This document shows, one piece after another, positions 1 to 8,543 of a stretch of DNA of 64,000 nt; within the stretch, counting starts at the first letter, position 1, and each line of letters starts with the position of its first letter. Source of the stretch: a virus; the IMG/VR virus record IMGVR_UViG_3300043449_002710, positions 62,001 through 126,000 of that record. The stretch is one strand, 5' to 3'. The notes under the pieces were generated by a model. That model searched no databases. It was given only the letters and a program-made list of their open reading frames with translations, and had not been told where the DNA came from. The position numbers and the translations under genes are program-made.

Positions 1-46
1 TGGGAAAAAATCCGCCGCCAATCCAGCGAATAGACTGAGTTTTTAT

Positions 47-105
47 CCTGAATTTTTTTGTTGATAAATATATTTATATTGATAATATCTTGATAAGGAG
101 TCGCT
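47..105 (+). promoter_or_regulatory. AT-rich leader before first small-gene operon
   Basis: The first 105 bases hold no gene. Positions 47-100 are almost pure A/T, with a short palindrome TAAATATATTTA around 65-76, and they end in a strong Shine-Dalgarno AAGGAG before the ATG at 106. This looks like a promoter and leader for the small genes that follow. I cannot fix -35 and -10 boxes, and the phage may use its own promoter consensus. Confidence 0.3.
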
Positions 106-366
106 ATGAGAAACAAAGCCTTTATTGAGTACGTTTTAAGCTTTTATGGTCCTGCTGGGATCTATGGGCGCGAGTTGATTTTTGGCGGGGGAGTTTCCGA
201 AGAGGAAGTCGTGGCAGCCCTTAAAGTTCGGAAGAAGAACAAGAAGGTTCCTTTTGACGGGGACTCGTTGGATCGCGAGATTGTGCGCGATATCATGCTT
301 TATCTCCGAGGCAAAAAACACGATCTAGAATATTCCATGAAGCCCTATTTTAGGGGCGCGAAATAA
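106..366 (+). CDS. Hypothetical protein (86 aa)
   Basis: I do not recognise this small basic protein. The start is well supported: AAGGAG lies five bases before the ATG. The protein has a hydrophobic aromatic N-terminal third, then a Lys/Arg-rich middle, and ends in a basic tail. No motif or membrane segment is evident. It is first in a tight same-strand run (106-1404) of short genes typical of phage early or accessory operons; the next gene begins 13 bases later. Confidence 0.7.
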   Translation: MRNKAFIEYVLSFYGPAGIYGRELIFGGGVSEEEVVAALKVRKKNKKVPFDGDSLDREIVRDIMLYLRGKKHDLEYSMKPYFRGAK

Positions 367-379
367 TCAGGGAGGAAAG

Positions 380-691
380 ATGAAAAAATCATCGTTAAAA
401 AAAATCATAAGGCTCAAGGCCGACTTCATCGTCCAAGCCGCCAAGATGGAAGGCATCGACCTCCCGCAGTATATGCGCCAGATCGACGAACTAGCCAACA
501 AGGCACAGCAAATGCCTACCCGGGGCTTCAAGCAACGCGAGCGCAGAGACGCTGTTTACGCAGAGATTGATCAGAAGATCAAAAAACTCATTCTCCGCCT
601 CGGTAACGCTGTGCTCGATTCTTATCATTTCTGCGGAGCCAACGAGGCGTTGTTGTCAGATGAACAAGTGAAAGAGCTTTTTGGGAAATGA
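380..691 (+). CDS. Hypothetical protein (103 aa)
   Basis: This is a hydrophilic, probably alpha-helical protein with a Lys-rich N-terminus (starts MKKSSLKK). A good ribosome site, GGGAGG, sits six bases before the ATG. Its stop codon overlaps the next gene's start in an ATGA arrangement, which implies translational coupling. I see no recognisable domain. Its function is unknown. Confidence 0.7.
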   Translation: MKKSSLKKIIRLKADFIVQAAKMEGIDLPQYMRQIDELANKAQQMPTRGFKQRERRDAVYAEIDQKIKKLILRLGNAVLDSYHFCGANEALLSDEQVKELFGK

Positions 692-1047
692 CCATGAAGG
701 TTTTTGTCTACAAGAACTTGAACAGAGATTGCTGGAGTATCCGCTCCGTGGAAAGCGGGCTTGTCGTTTCTTACCGGCATAAAGTTCTTCTGCGCGATTG
801 CGTCTTCAAGGTCGGTGAAGGGGGTAGGCAAAGAGTCGTCAAACTCAAATCCAAGTTCGTTCATGCGGGGGTCCAAGGTTTTGTCACCACCTCGCAGGTT
901 GAAGAAAAAAATTGGGTTCGGATCAATTACAATCCCTATAAGGGTCCTGACTTTTATGAAGTTGAAACTGGCAAACCGATTGTCTCAGCCAAGTTTGTTC
1001 AGTTCCGAGAAGATGGCGTTTATGCCATCGGTTTAGAGTGGAGGTAA
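688..1047 (+). CDS. Conserved phage hypothetical protein (119 aa)
   Basis: The N-terminus (MKVFVYKNLNRDCWS, then a V-V-Y/H-rich stretch) and the basic segment near residues 45-60 resemble a small family of phage proteins of unknown function that I recall from other tailed phages; that resemblance is from memory, not a search. The start at 688 overlaps the previous stop as ATGA; an alternative ATG two codons later (694) is equally plausible. It looks like a compact beta-rich protein. No catalytic motif is visible. Confidence 0.7.
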   Translation: MTMKVFVYKNLNRDCWSIRSVESGLVVSYRHKVLLRDCVFKVGEGGRQRVVKLKSKFVHAGVQGFVTTSQVEEKNWVRINYNPYKGPDFYEVETGKPIVSAKFVQFREDGVYAIGLEWR

Positions 1048-1048
1048 A

Positions 1049-1189
1049 ATGTTTATTTTGCTGTTTTTCATACTTTTTTACGGAGCCCTTTTTGGAGTAG
1101 CCGTATTTCTTTGGGAAATTCATCCCATCCTCGGAATCATGTTCGCGATTTGGTTTTATCACGATTTGCAGAAGGGAAAGAAAAAATGA
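1049..1189 (+). CDS. Small membrane protein (46 aa)
   Basis: This ORF fills the space between two genes. It starts at an ATG one base after the previous stop, with GGAGG (about 1040-1044) as ribosome site. The first 38 residues are almost wholly hydrophobic, giving one long or two short membrane segments split by a central EIHP, and the tail is basic (QKGKKK), which favours a cytoplasmic C-terminus. Its TGA overlaps the next gene's ATG (1186) as ATGA. Function is unknown; small phage membrane proteins often affect lysis, exclusion or the host envelope. Confidence 0.6.
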   Translation: MFILLFFILFYGALFGVAVFLWEIHPILGIMFAIWFYHDLQKGKKK

Positions 1190-1404
1190 AATACTATTGG
1201 GCTGTCGGATTGAACTTTGATTACGATATTCTGCTGCTCGAAGCAGGGGATGAACCCTCGTCTCAAGCGCACGCTTCGATCAAAGGCCCTTTTAAAAATC
1301 TCTCTGACGCAAAAAAACAAGTGAGGGAATGGATCTCTAGTGACCGAAGCCATCTTCAAGACCAGCTTGAAAACATTAACAGCCTAAAAAAAGATTCATT
1401 TTAA
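1186..1404 (+). CDS. Hypothetical protein (72 aa)
   Basis: The start ATG at 1186 overlaps the previous TGA and follows a GAAGGGAAAG ribosome site; a longer reading from TTG at 1111 would overlap the small membrane gene and is unlikely. The protein is short, mildly acidic and helical toward its C-terminus. Its last nine bases overlap the convergent minus-strand gene that ends at 1396. I do not recognise a family. Confidence 0.65.
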   Translation: MKYYWAVGLNFDYDILLLEAGDEPSSQAHASIKGPFKNLSDAKKQVREWISSDRSHLQDQLENINSLKKDSF

Positions 1405-1749
1405 AGCTTCAAACTCTTCTTTAGGCAATCTAAAAAGCCTCAACAGGCTTTGAACCTTGATTGTGTACTTTCCAAAATCCGGGTGCGGCAGGTCGATCCA
1501 ATAAAAGACCAGAAGCTCTTGGGTCAGAGTCCTCAAATGCAATAATGCGCTTGGGTCGCACTCTGGGATTTTTGGAAATTGCGTGGGATACATCTCTTGG
1601 ATCTGAAGCGTGAGATCCAAAATATCGTAGCATTCGACAAATTTTTTGACTGGTTCTACTTTGTAACAAGACCGAATCAGGCCCATCGTATCTTGTTTTA
1701 AGTCCTTCAATATCGTCTTCTCATCCATGAGTTTGACAATCTGAGCCAT
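1396..1749 (-). CDS. Hypothetical protein (117 aa)
   Basis: This is the only minus-strand gene in the first 8 kb, convergent with the gene before it and divergent from the large virion gene after it. It looks all-alpha, with several Leu-rich helices, and has two Cys (one in SCYK). TAGGAG precedes the start at a rather long distance, and an internal Met eight residues in is an alternative. No known domain is recognised. Confidence 0.65.
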   Translation of the reverse strand: MAQIVKLMDEKTILKDLKQDTMGLIRSCYKVEPVKKFVECYDILDLTLQIQEMYPTQFPKIPECDPSALLHLRTLTQELLVFYWIDLPHPDFGKYTIKVQSLLRLFRLPKEEFEALK

Positions 1750-1843
1750 ATCTTCAATTTTTACTCCTACCTATTTTTAACAATAATCTGAAAACGGTAA
1801 AATCAAAGATAGACTCTTATTATCTAGGTTGAGGTGTGTACTT
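1750..1843. promoter_or_regulatory. Divergent intergenic region
   Basis: About 90 AT-rich bases separate divergent genes. They contain CTATTTTTAACA (1770-1782), a form of the TTATTTTTAA-like element seen before many genes in this window, and TTATTATCTAGG just before the next ribosome site. Promoters in both directions are likely, but I cannot place their boxes. Confidence 0.3.
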
Positions 1844-3925
1844 GTGCCGACCATCCATTTTAAAGATTGTTCCATTCAAGGGGATCTCGCGCAGGCGGTC
1901 TTGGACTTGGAACAACAAATTGGAGATATTGCCAAAGAACTGATCGAGCAGATTCAGTCTATCCCAGTGGACACGAGTTTGATCCCGTCTGGTCATGACA
2001 TTTTAGATCAAGAGATTTTGAAATCTCCCAATCCCCTCACGCAAGATCAGGTTTCTAACAATACAGGAATACCCAAGTCTGAACCCACGATCACAGACGA
2101 TGAGGATCGGCTCGCTGAACTAGGCCTCATTCTTTGCAAAGGGGTTTTGTATCTCGCTGACAAATCGAGCAATATTGAGAACTATCGAAGGCTTTACTTT
2201 TCGGTGGGCTCCAATATGGACACCTTTTTTTCAATCCTCAACTCGGGGAATCCTTTTGTCGTCGTTCAAACAAGGCTTCATGTGAAATCCTTGACCTATA
2301 AACCTGGGGGTTGGAACCTGACTGAGGTCAGAAAGATTTTTAATAATCCGGCCATCGAAAATATTTACTCGGCTGGGGATGAAAAGACCTACGCCGTAGT
2401 GCCAGAGTTTTTGTCTTATAACGAATCTGTCGATGCCATATCCCGAAAGACGAGTATCCCAGAAAATCAAATTTTGTCTCAGGTCTTCTGGTTAGGTCAA
2501 GTGGATCAGAACTCCCAGACGGTTGCAGAGCTGATTCGCTTAGGAATCACCGGCAATGAACTTACTGCGACTCTTTTTGGCGAAAGACTTTTAGAGACCA
2601 TCCCTAGTGCCGCAGACTCAGTTCGAGGGGCTGCAGCAATCTCTACAGGTAAAGCCATCGCTCAGCTCCAGCTTTTGAATCAAAGGTTTGCCAAACTCGA
2701 TTCTTTCTCCAAAGAGAGCCTGAAGTCAGATGCAAAGGTTTCCATCAGCGAAGCTAACTATGATTGGTTTTTAAATGCCAAGATCGCCCGCTTCTGGCCC
2801 ACAGTCTTGTCTCGAACTCAAGACATCACCGATTTCCTTTCTAGGAACACAAAAAGCGATCTAGATTACTTGTTCACCGAGAAAAGAAAAGTTTTAGGCA
2901 TCGATTTTCAAGCCACCAACAAAGAGATCCTGGATCGATTAAAGCAAGTGAGAAACATCTCCTCTGGAAGCAGCACGGTGAGTTCTCTTCTTGTGAATGA
3001 CCTCACTTTGCTTGTCGATCCAACCATAGACGTTTCCAACCAAAAGCTCATTCAAAATTTCTGCGCTGTTGGTCAGCTTCAAAGCAAGCTTCCTGTCAAA
3101 GTGGATCAAGTTCAAACCGCTTTAGCCTGTTTGAAACAGTCCTTAGTTTATCCTCATCAGCCTGAGACACCTTCTCCAACCCCTCTTGCCGGGTATGCAA
3201 GCTACGATTCTCCAGCTTCAATTATTAACCGCCGAATGGATTTTGGGGTCACTTTCAATGTCGATAAAATCCTAGAGCAGTTAACCAAAGTGGCCAATGA
3301 TCTTTCTCATCCTATCAAAATCACGGTAAACGCAATCGTATCGGTGATGAGAACTTTGAAACAGTCCATTGATAATGTTTATAATATTTTTTTGCCTCAA
3401 GTGGAAAAGCTACTGGCTCAGATCGAGGGCTTTCTTTCTAGGTTCATGGCTTTTCATGGGACGACAAGCTTAGACTCCTCTGTTCTCAAGTGCTCTCTGG
3501 GATTAGATATCCAGGTCACTCTTCCCATCTTGGATCAACTTGAGACTTTTTTGACTCTTTTAAAAGTGGCCATCGGATCGGCTTTAGCTAAAATCAATCA
3601 AGCGGTTTCTAATCTGTTGAAAAAGCTTCTTTGTATGCCGATTAATTTTCTGAATTCCTACATCACTGGAGTTTCTAGTTCTTTACCCGCTTTTTGCCAA
3701 ACCAGTAAAATCACTTTACCCTCAGAGATAGAAGTCCTTTTGATTGAGCTAAGGGATATTTTTCAGGCTCAACAACTCAATACGGTCGCTTTTAATCGGG
3801 ATCTAGTAAAAATGGGTGCAACAGTACAGGCGTTGCCTTTGAAGCTTGATCAGTTTAGAACAAGCTTATTGTGTGACTCGCCTGCCGCTAGCAACTTTTT
3901 TAAGGCTAGTAAATTTATTCTTTGA
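1844..3925 (+). CDS. Large putative virion/tail structural protein (693 aa)
   Basis: I do not recognise the family. The start chosen is GTG at 1844, nine bases after a GAGGT ribosome site; an in-frame TTG at 1829 lies upstream of that site. The protein has long Leu/Ile/Gln-rich helical stretches, Pro-rich linkers near residues 60 and 440, and scattered Cys pairs in a repeated context (a segment of form KLPVKVDQVQTALACL recurs near the C-terminus as ALPLKLDQFRTSLLC), which suggests an internal duplication. It stands directly before the baseplate genes on the same strand. A tail or baseplate role is inferred only from that position and its size. Confidence 0.55.
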   Translation: MPTIHFKDCSIQGDLAQAVLDLEQQIGDIAKELIEQIQSIPVDTSLIPSGHDILDQEILKSPNPLTQDQVSNNTGIPKSEPTITDDEDRLAELGLILCKGVLYLADKSSNIENYRRLYFSVGSNMDTFFSILNSGNPFVVVQTRLHVKSLTYKPGGWNLTEVRKIFNNPAIENIYSAGDEKTYAVVPEFLSYNESVDAISRKTSIPENQILSQVFWLGQVDQNSQTVAELIRLGITGNELTATLFGERLLETIPSAADSVRGAAAISTGKAIAQLQLLNQRFAKLDSFSKESLKSDAKVSISEANYDWFLNAKIARFWPTVLSRTQDITDFLSRNTKSDLDYLFTEKRKVLGIDFQATNKEILDRLKQVRNISSGSSTVSSLLVNDLTLLVDPTIDVSNQKLIQNFCAVGQLQSKLPVKVDQVQTALACLKQSLVYPHQPETPSPTPLAGYASYDSPASIINRRMDFGVTFNVDKILEQLTKVANDLSHPIKITVNAIVSVMRTLKQSIDNVYNIFLPQVEKLLAQIEGFLSRFMAFHGTTSLDSSVLKCSLGLDIQVTLPILDQLETFLTLLKVAIGSALAKINQAVSNLLKKLLCMPINFLNSYITGVSSSLPAFCQTSKITLPSEIEVLLIELRDIFQAQQLNTVAFNRDLVKMGATVQALPLKLDQFRTSLLCDSPAASNFFKASKFIL

Positions 3926-3933
3926 GCGTGGCT

Positions 3934-4491
3934 ATGGCTATAGATGTTGTTCTCACCCCAGAAGATCAAGCAAAAGTCGAAGCGAATCAAAAGTCGGATG
4001 ACAAGCTACCGTCTTATTATAACGCTGACATCAAACAAGACGCCCAGATCTCTCGTGACTTTGAAGCCTTTTTAATTTTATCCCCGACCGCATTGAAAAC
4101 GTCCGCGCTTTCTTGGATTCAAAAAGCAAAGGCTTTGAACCGAGCCAACCAATTACGGGATGAGTTGACTCAACTTTCAATCAATCAGGAATTAAAAAAC
4201 GCGCAGGCAAAGATAGCGGCTTACGACCTTCAGCTTCAGTATTTTAGCGACTTCAGAAAAAACTTCCAGTCGCAGACCGCTTTCGCTGGGGTAGCCGAAG
4301 TCCAAAAATTCCTATCCGATCTGCAGCGCGTAATTGGGGAATTGGTTGTGGCTCGGGAGCGAGCTTATTTCGATCAGACTGTGTGCAAGGTGTTCTTAGA
4401 CTTCGATGCGCAAGCTGCGATCACCGATGACCAAGTGCAAGAACTCCAATCCTGGTCAGCGGTTATTTCCGAATACCTAGGCGTAGGTTAG
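3934..4491 (+). CDS. Hypothetical virion-cluster protein (185 aa)
   Basis: This is a mainly alpha-helical, Gln/Ala-rich protein with coiled-coil-like stretches in the middle. The start is uncertain: ATG 3934 is used here, GTG 3928 is in frame two codons upstream, and neither has a strong ribosome site. It follows the 693-aa gene almost without gap and precedes the gp25-like baseplate gene, so it is probably co-transcribed with tail genes. A baseplate or chaperone role is possible but unproven. Confidence 0.55.
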   Translation: MAIDVVLTPEDQAKVEANQKSDDKLPSYYNADIKQDAQISRDFEAFLILSPTALKTSALSWIQKAKALNRANQLRDELTQLSINQELKNAQAKIAAYDLQLQYFSDFRKNFQSQTAFAGVAEVQKFLSDLQRVIGELVVARERAYFDQTVCKVFLDFDAQAAITDDQVQELQSWSAVISEYLGVG

Positions 4492-4501
4492 TTTTAAGGG
4501 T

Positions 4502-4939
4502 ATGAGCGTTACACTGAAAGTCTCTGATGGCCATATTGTCATCAGCGCAACCACAGGGGTTTTGGAAACAGTCTCAGGCAATAGCAAAGCGTCACAAGAT
4601 CTGGCCGAGTGCTTACTTCAAGAATATTCATCCTCGCAGAATTATGGCTCTTATCTGAAGGCGATTATTACTAACCCCAACCCGCTTGAGGGGGCATCCG
4701 AGCTTTTGGTGCGGCACTATGTGGCAGAAGCCGTTAAGCTTCTCGATGCAGCGCAACTGTCCGATCCGGCCATTACTTCCGATGAAAAGCTCACCCAGAT
4801 CACTCGCCTTGAAACCGCCTCCGATGACAGCGGGACAGTGGGGTTTTTCGTCCAAGTGGCTACCGAAGACGGCGGTGCATCGGTTCAAGCATCTGCGGTC
4901 CAAGCGACATCGCTCAATCATCTTACCGAGGGGTTTTGA
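4502..4939 (+). CDS. Putative gp25/W-like baseplate protein (145 aa)
   Basis: This is likely a small baseplate wedge component. The clues are its size, a segment of the form D-G-H-I ... V-S-G ... S-Q-D-L-A-E-C-L-L with a following YGSYL, resembling the W/gp25/XkdS-type 'YGS-L' region, and its place directly before a J-like gene, the order usual in contractile-tail phages and phage-like machines. The C-terminus looks like a short beta domain. Only three bases separate it from the J-like gene. Sequence similarity is modest, so the assignment leans on synteny. Confidence 0.5.
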   Translation: MSVTLKVSDGHIVISATTGVLETVSGNSKASQDLAECLLQEYSSSQNYGSYLKAIITNPNPLEGASELLVRHYVAEAVKLLDAAQLSDPAITSDEKLTQITRLETASDDSGTVGFFVQVATEDGGASVQASAVQATSLNHLTEGF

Positions 4940-4942
4940 TCT

Positions 4943-6355
4943 ATGGCTGCTCGAACTCAACCTGAAATCCTCCAAAGTTTCCAAGACTCCGTGACGTTGA
5001 CCGACCCGACTGCTGACACCCAGAAAGGCCCGCTTTACTCGCTCGTGGGTTTACCCCTCTCGCAAGTCTTGGCCCCCGTCGAGGAAGCCGTAGACACGTT
5101 AGAGCAGACTTATTCGGCGGCCTTCGTAAAGACAGCCACCGACGATCAGGCTCAAGCCTTTTTGACCAACTGGGGGGAAAGCGCCGGAACTGGAAACCCA
5201 TCCACTGTTTTAGTTTACTTTCTCAAGTTCTCTCGACCCTTGGTATCTGAGGTCATTGATATTCCAGTGGGCACTTTGATCGGAAACGCCGACAAAACGC
5301 TGCAATACATTACGGTCGAAGCAGGTCAGATCCGTGGCGATCAAGCGGACAGCTATTATAATGCGGTGCGTAGATCTTACGAGGTTGCTTTGCTTTGTCA
5401 GGCGGTGGCCAACGGCCCACAGTATGACCTTCCGATTGGGTTGATCAATACAAAGGTTTCCCAGATCGCGGGAATTGACGCGATTGAGAACCGAGAACGA
5501 GCCAGCGGCGGTATCGCAGCCGAAAGCATTTCTAGTCAGATTGATCGCGTGCAAAACAAGTTCTTAGGGACCGCTATCAATACGGCTTCTGGGAATGAAT
5601 CTCGGATTCGAAACTACAACCCTGCTCTTGTGCTCGACGTGAAAGCCGTCTTGTCTTCGGATAAGATTCTTTTCAAACGAGTCTCATACACCCCGGCTGT
5701 AGATTATTACATCTTAGGGACACAGCCTGTGACCGTTAACGAAAGCTATACGAGCTTGATGGGTGGCGAAACCGAAATCACTTTGAAAAATGTCCCTAGC
5801 ATTTCTATCAATAGTGTGAAGATCAACAACGTTCCGATCACGAACTTCACCTTGATCTCGGATACTTCTCCTGAATACGGTGGGTCTTCCAAGGCTCAAG
5901 ATAAAGTTTTGATCCTCCCTGCCTTGATGGCGGGCGATGTGGTGGTGATCAACAACACTTATGATTCTTTATTTTCCAAAATTCAAAATGAAATCTTCTC
6001 GGCTGAAACCAAGCTCTATGCCACAGATGAGCTAGCAAGGGCTTTCAAAGAAATTCCGCTCAATATCGAGATTCAAGGAAAAGCGCTCCCAAGCTACGAC
6101 CCAACGGTGGTCGCCAATTCTGTTAAAGAGCAGCTTCAAACCCTCCTTGAGCCTGGGTATTGGCAAGAAATGTTTCAGCCCAATGATGTCTTGCAGGCTT
6201 TGAAAACGGCGGTCCCAGGTCTTTCGTCTCCGGTATTCTTGAAATTTCAGAGATCGACACTGGCCACCTCCAACATTGAAACCGTGGTGTTAAACGACAA
6301 CGAAATCGCGACTTATAGCTCCACTCATGTCGTGGTCACTATCAAGAATCTTTAA
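4943..6355 (+). CDS. Baseplate J-like protein (470 aa)
   Basis: Baseplate J proteins (P2 gpJ, Mu gp47, T4 gp6 superfamily) form the wedge ring that triggers sheath contraction. The protein shows the expected pattern: a helical N-terminus, an IPVGTLIG motif near residue 110 (the family's 'iPaGt' signature), a PQYDLPIGLI segment near 172 matching the 'G.N.p.g.i' motif, then a long beta-rich middle and a helical C-terminus with LEPGYW. Length fits the family. The ribosome site GAGGGG is nine bases before ATG. The gp25-like gene precedes it and a large wedge-like gene follows nine bases later. Confidence 0.75.
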   Translation: MAARTQPEILQSFQDSVTLTDPTADTQKGPLYSLVGLPLSQVLAPVEEAVDTLEQTYSAAFVKTATDDQAQAFLTNWGESAGTGNPSTVLVYFLKFSRPLVSEVIDIPVGTLIGNADKTLQYITVEAGQIRGDQADSYYNAVRRSYEVALLCQAVANGPQYDLPIGLINTKVSQIAGIDAIENRERASGGIAAESISSQIDRVQNKFLGTAINTASGNESRIRNYNPALVLDVKAVLSSDKILFKRVSYTPAVDYYILGTQPVTVNESYTSLMGGETEITLKNVPSISINSVKINNVPITNFTLISDTSPEYGGSSKAQDKVLILPALMAGDVVVINNTYDSLFSKIQNEIFSAETKLYATDELARAFKEIPLNIEIQGKALPSYDPTVVANSVKEQLQTLLEPGYWQEMFQPNDVLQALKTAVPGLSSPVFLKFQRSTLATSNIETVVLNDNEIATYSSTHVVVTIKNL

Positions 6356-6363
6356 AGGGCAAC

Positions 6364-8187
6364 ATGCTGGACCCAATCAGGCCATTTCAAATCAAAACGC
6401 CTCTTCGTGGATATGACGACCTGTTTGACCAGTTGACAGGATCAATCCCTGCGGGTGATTTTTACGACACCAACTTAGGCTATCCTATTGTCGCTTGGTC
6501 GGTGAAACCCGTAGGTTTCTTTCTCGAAACCAATATTCCAGGGATTCCCATTCAAGTCGAGACGATGCGGATCGGCGATTACCACCCTGGGGTGGACGAA
6601 GGGAATCTCGTCAAATCCGTTTATTTCGTGCCCGAACTCGACCGCACTTTTTTCCAAGTGAGCTTGGGTCTTGGGCTTAACCGGATTATCGCAACTGAAT
6701 TGGTTCCCAATGGTCGGGTGGCCATCTTAGACGTGATGGCAACACCGAACGCCGTCTTGTTTGAACCTTTCGGCAGGGAAATTTTCAAGCCAGTTAATAT
6801 TTACAACCAGCAAAAAAACGCGATTTATTCCGCGTATGCCACAAGGCTTTCAGATCAGGTCATTAAATTCAGGGATCTACTTTCTGAAATTCAGTCTTTG
6901 AAGATCCTTTCAACAAAAATGTTGATCCGATCCAATGTCCATTTCCCGGGCAGGCAGATCGGGTTGAAGGATTTTATCCAGTCTTTTTCTTTTAATACCC
7001 CTGAATTTGTCTCGATGCGTGCGTCTTCTACCTACGACATTGAAGAGTCTCGCATCCAAAGAGTCCAGCAAAACTCAGCCGGTATGGAAGCTCATATTTG
7101 GTTTCCCAATCGAGCCGTCACTCGCTGGCTTGCTTTCACTCGGATGGCCGACTCCTTCAGAAATCATTACAAGTTCAAAAACATTCGTGACGATAAAGTG
7201 GAACTTGTTTACAAAGGAAAGCATCAGACTCATTTATTTGATTATGACTCGGCTGGCGCTAACTTTCTGACCAATCTGTCGATCACCGATTGCTTTGAGA
7301 ACATCGATATGTTCATGAGTTCTCAAATCAATTCGCGCTATTTCTTTTTCATGTGGACTTATACTTTTGATCTGTTCATTTCCGATCCAAGTCCATTGGC
7401 AGATCCTGTTTTAGACCCTTGGGGAGATGGTTGGGTAGGCTATAGTTTAACAGGCCGTTTCGATACCGACACGATTGGTGGACTCGATTCTTCGGTTCAG
7501 CCCGCTCTTTTTGCGCCTCGCAATTTCACGGTTTCAATCGGATCTCCCGCTTTGTTCACTCTCACCTCCCATGGATTTGTGGGGGGAGAAAGAATTCAGC
7601 TTCTCACCACAGGATCTTTACCCACGGGTCTGACCACGCAGCAAGATTACTTTGTTCTTTACGTCGATTCGAATACTTTTTCCGTGGCCACCACCCCGGG
7701 CGGGACAGCACTCAACACGACAGGAACTCAATCTGGAACGCATTCGATTGCCATGAATCTTTATGGCAGCGGTGATACCCCAGGACTAGCCGTTTATTAT
7801 AAAGGCCCTTACACTCAGTGCTTCAATACCATGAGTACCGATGTGGATTTCACTTGCCCAATCGGAGCCTCGGGGACTTTGGAAAATTATGTCGCAGGTT
7901 CTATCAATCACTTGGCAATCGATTTCCCTCTGAACTTGACCGACCTTTCCGTGGGAGATTCCTATTCGGTTGTGGTCAAATTCGCCGACTCTAATAATCA
8001 AACAGTTTCATCTGGAACTGGTATGATTCAAATCGAGGAAAGTAACGGTGGGACAATTCAAAACGTGACTGTTCTTTCAAACGGCTACGTCTTGGCGACG
8101 ATTACCCCTACTCAGACAGGATCGATTTACTGGAGTCTTTCTTCGGGATCTCTCACCGGGCAAAGCTTAGTTTTCAACGTGACTTAA
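6364..8187 (+). CDS. Baseplate/fibre-attachment structural protein (607 aa)
   Basis: The position after the J-like gene is where tail protein I/gp7-like wedge or fibre-connector proteins usually lie. The N-terminal two thirds are mixed alpha/beta with many aromatic residues. From about residue 385 to 460 there is a small domain with NFTVSIGSPALFTLTSHGF and a VDSNTFSVATTPGG strand, typical of the short 'FTLT.HGL..G..V...T.G.LP.GL' modules found in phage and bacterial surface proteins. The C-terminal 90 residues look like an Ig-like beta sandwich. AAGGG precedes the ATG. A role linking baseplate and fibres is inferred. Confidence 0.6.
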   Translation: MLDPIRPFQIKTPLRGYDDLFDQLTGSIPAGDFYDTNLGYPIVAWSVKPVGFFLETNIPGIPIQVETMRIGDYHPGVDEGNLVKSVYFVPELDRTFFQVSLGLGLNRIIATELVPNGRVAILDVMATPNAVLFEPFGREIFKPVNIYNQQKNAIYSAYATRLSDQVIKFRDLLSEIQSLKILSTKMLIRSNVHFPGRQIGLKDFIQSFSFNTPEFVSMRASSTYDIEESRIQRVQQNSAGMEAHIWFPNRAVTRWLAFTRMADSFRNHYKFKNIRDDKVELVYKGKHQTHLFDYDSAGANFLTNLSITDCFENIDMFMSSQINSRYFFFMWTYTFDLFISDPSPLADPVLDPWGDGWVGYSLTGRFDTDTIGGLDSSVQPALFAPRNFTVSIGSPALFTLTSHGFVGGERIQLLTTGSLPTGLTTQQDYFVLYVDSNTFSVATTPGGTALNTTGTQSGTHSIAMNLYGSGDTPGLAVYYKGPYTQCFNTMSTDVDFTCPIGASGTLENYVAGSINHLAIDFPLNLTDLSVGDSYSVVVKFADSNNQTVSSGTGMIQIEESNGGTIQNVTVLSNGYVLATITPTQTGSIYWSLSSGSLTGQSLVFNVT

Positions 8188-8364
8188 ATCTTTTTTCAAT
8201 CGATCGATTTTTTCTTTCGATAGGTGATGTCTATTGGCGAAGCAAGAAACGCAGGCATACTCGTCGTAGACTTCGCCTTTTCTAATACCATGAGCGGCGT
8301 AGTGAACGGGCTGTTTTCTACAAAACTGACACACTTCTGGGATGCTTATCGTTGGTTTTGGCAC
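8167..8364 (-). CDS. Small zinc-binding protein (65 aa)
   Basis: This short ORF has two CxxC pairs (CQFC near residue 12 and CVSC near 38) with His residues between and after, the layout of a small treble-clef or zinc-ribbon protein. Start is GTG at 8364; a TAG stop lies just upstream in frame, so no longer form is possible. The ribosome site is weak. Its 3' end overlaps the convergent structural gene by 21 bases. It may be DNA- or protein-binding; no specific function can be given. Confidence 0.55.
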   Translation of the reverse strand: MPKPTISIPEVCQFCRKQPVHYAAHGIRKGEVYDEYACVSCFANRHHLSKEKIDRLKKDLSHVEN

Positions 8365-8543
8365 GGCGCGTTTCTAACATCAAAGAATTAGTATTCAAAA
8401 TACAATTCCCATAAAAAATACAAAACTAAACTAGACAGTAAAAGGAACATACAGTCTTGTTTGTCCAAGCCTAAGAGCAACATTAACTGAGAATAACCTG
8501 TCTTTGTTCTTAGGTTATTTTAAGAATCAGGGAGATCCTACCG
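8365..8543. promoter_or_regulatory. Divergent intergenic region with inverted repeat
   Basis: These 179 AT-rich bases separate the zinc-protein gene (minus) from the next plus-strand gene. An inverted repeat AATAACCT (8492-8499) / AGGTTATT (8512-8519) with a 12-base loop lies 24 bases before the ATG and contains the GGTTATTTTAAG variant of the recurrent TTATTTTTAA-like element. It could be an operator, a promoter element or a leader hairpin. No gene longer than a few codons is visible here. Confidence 0.35.
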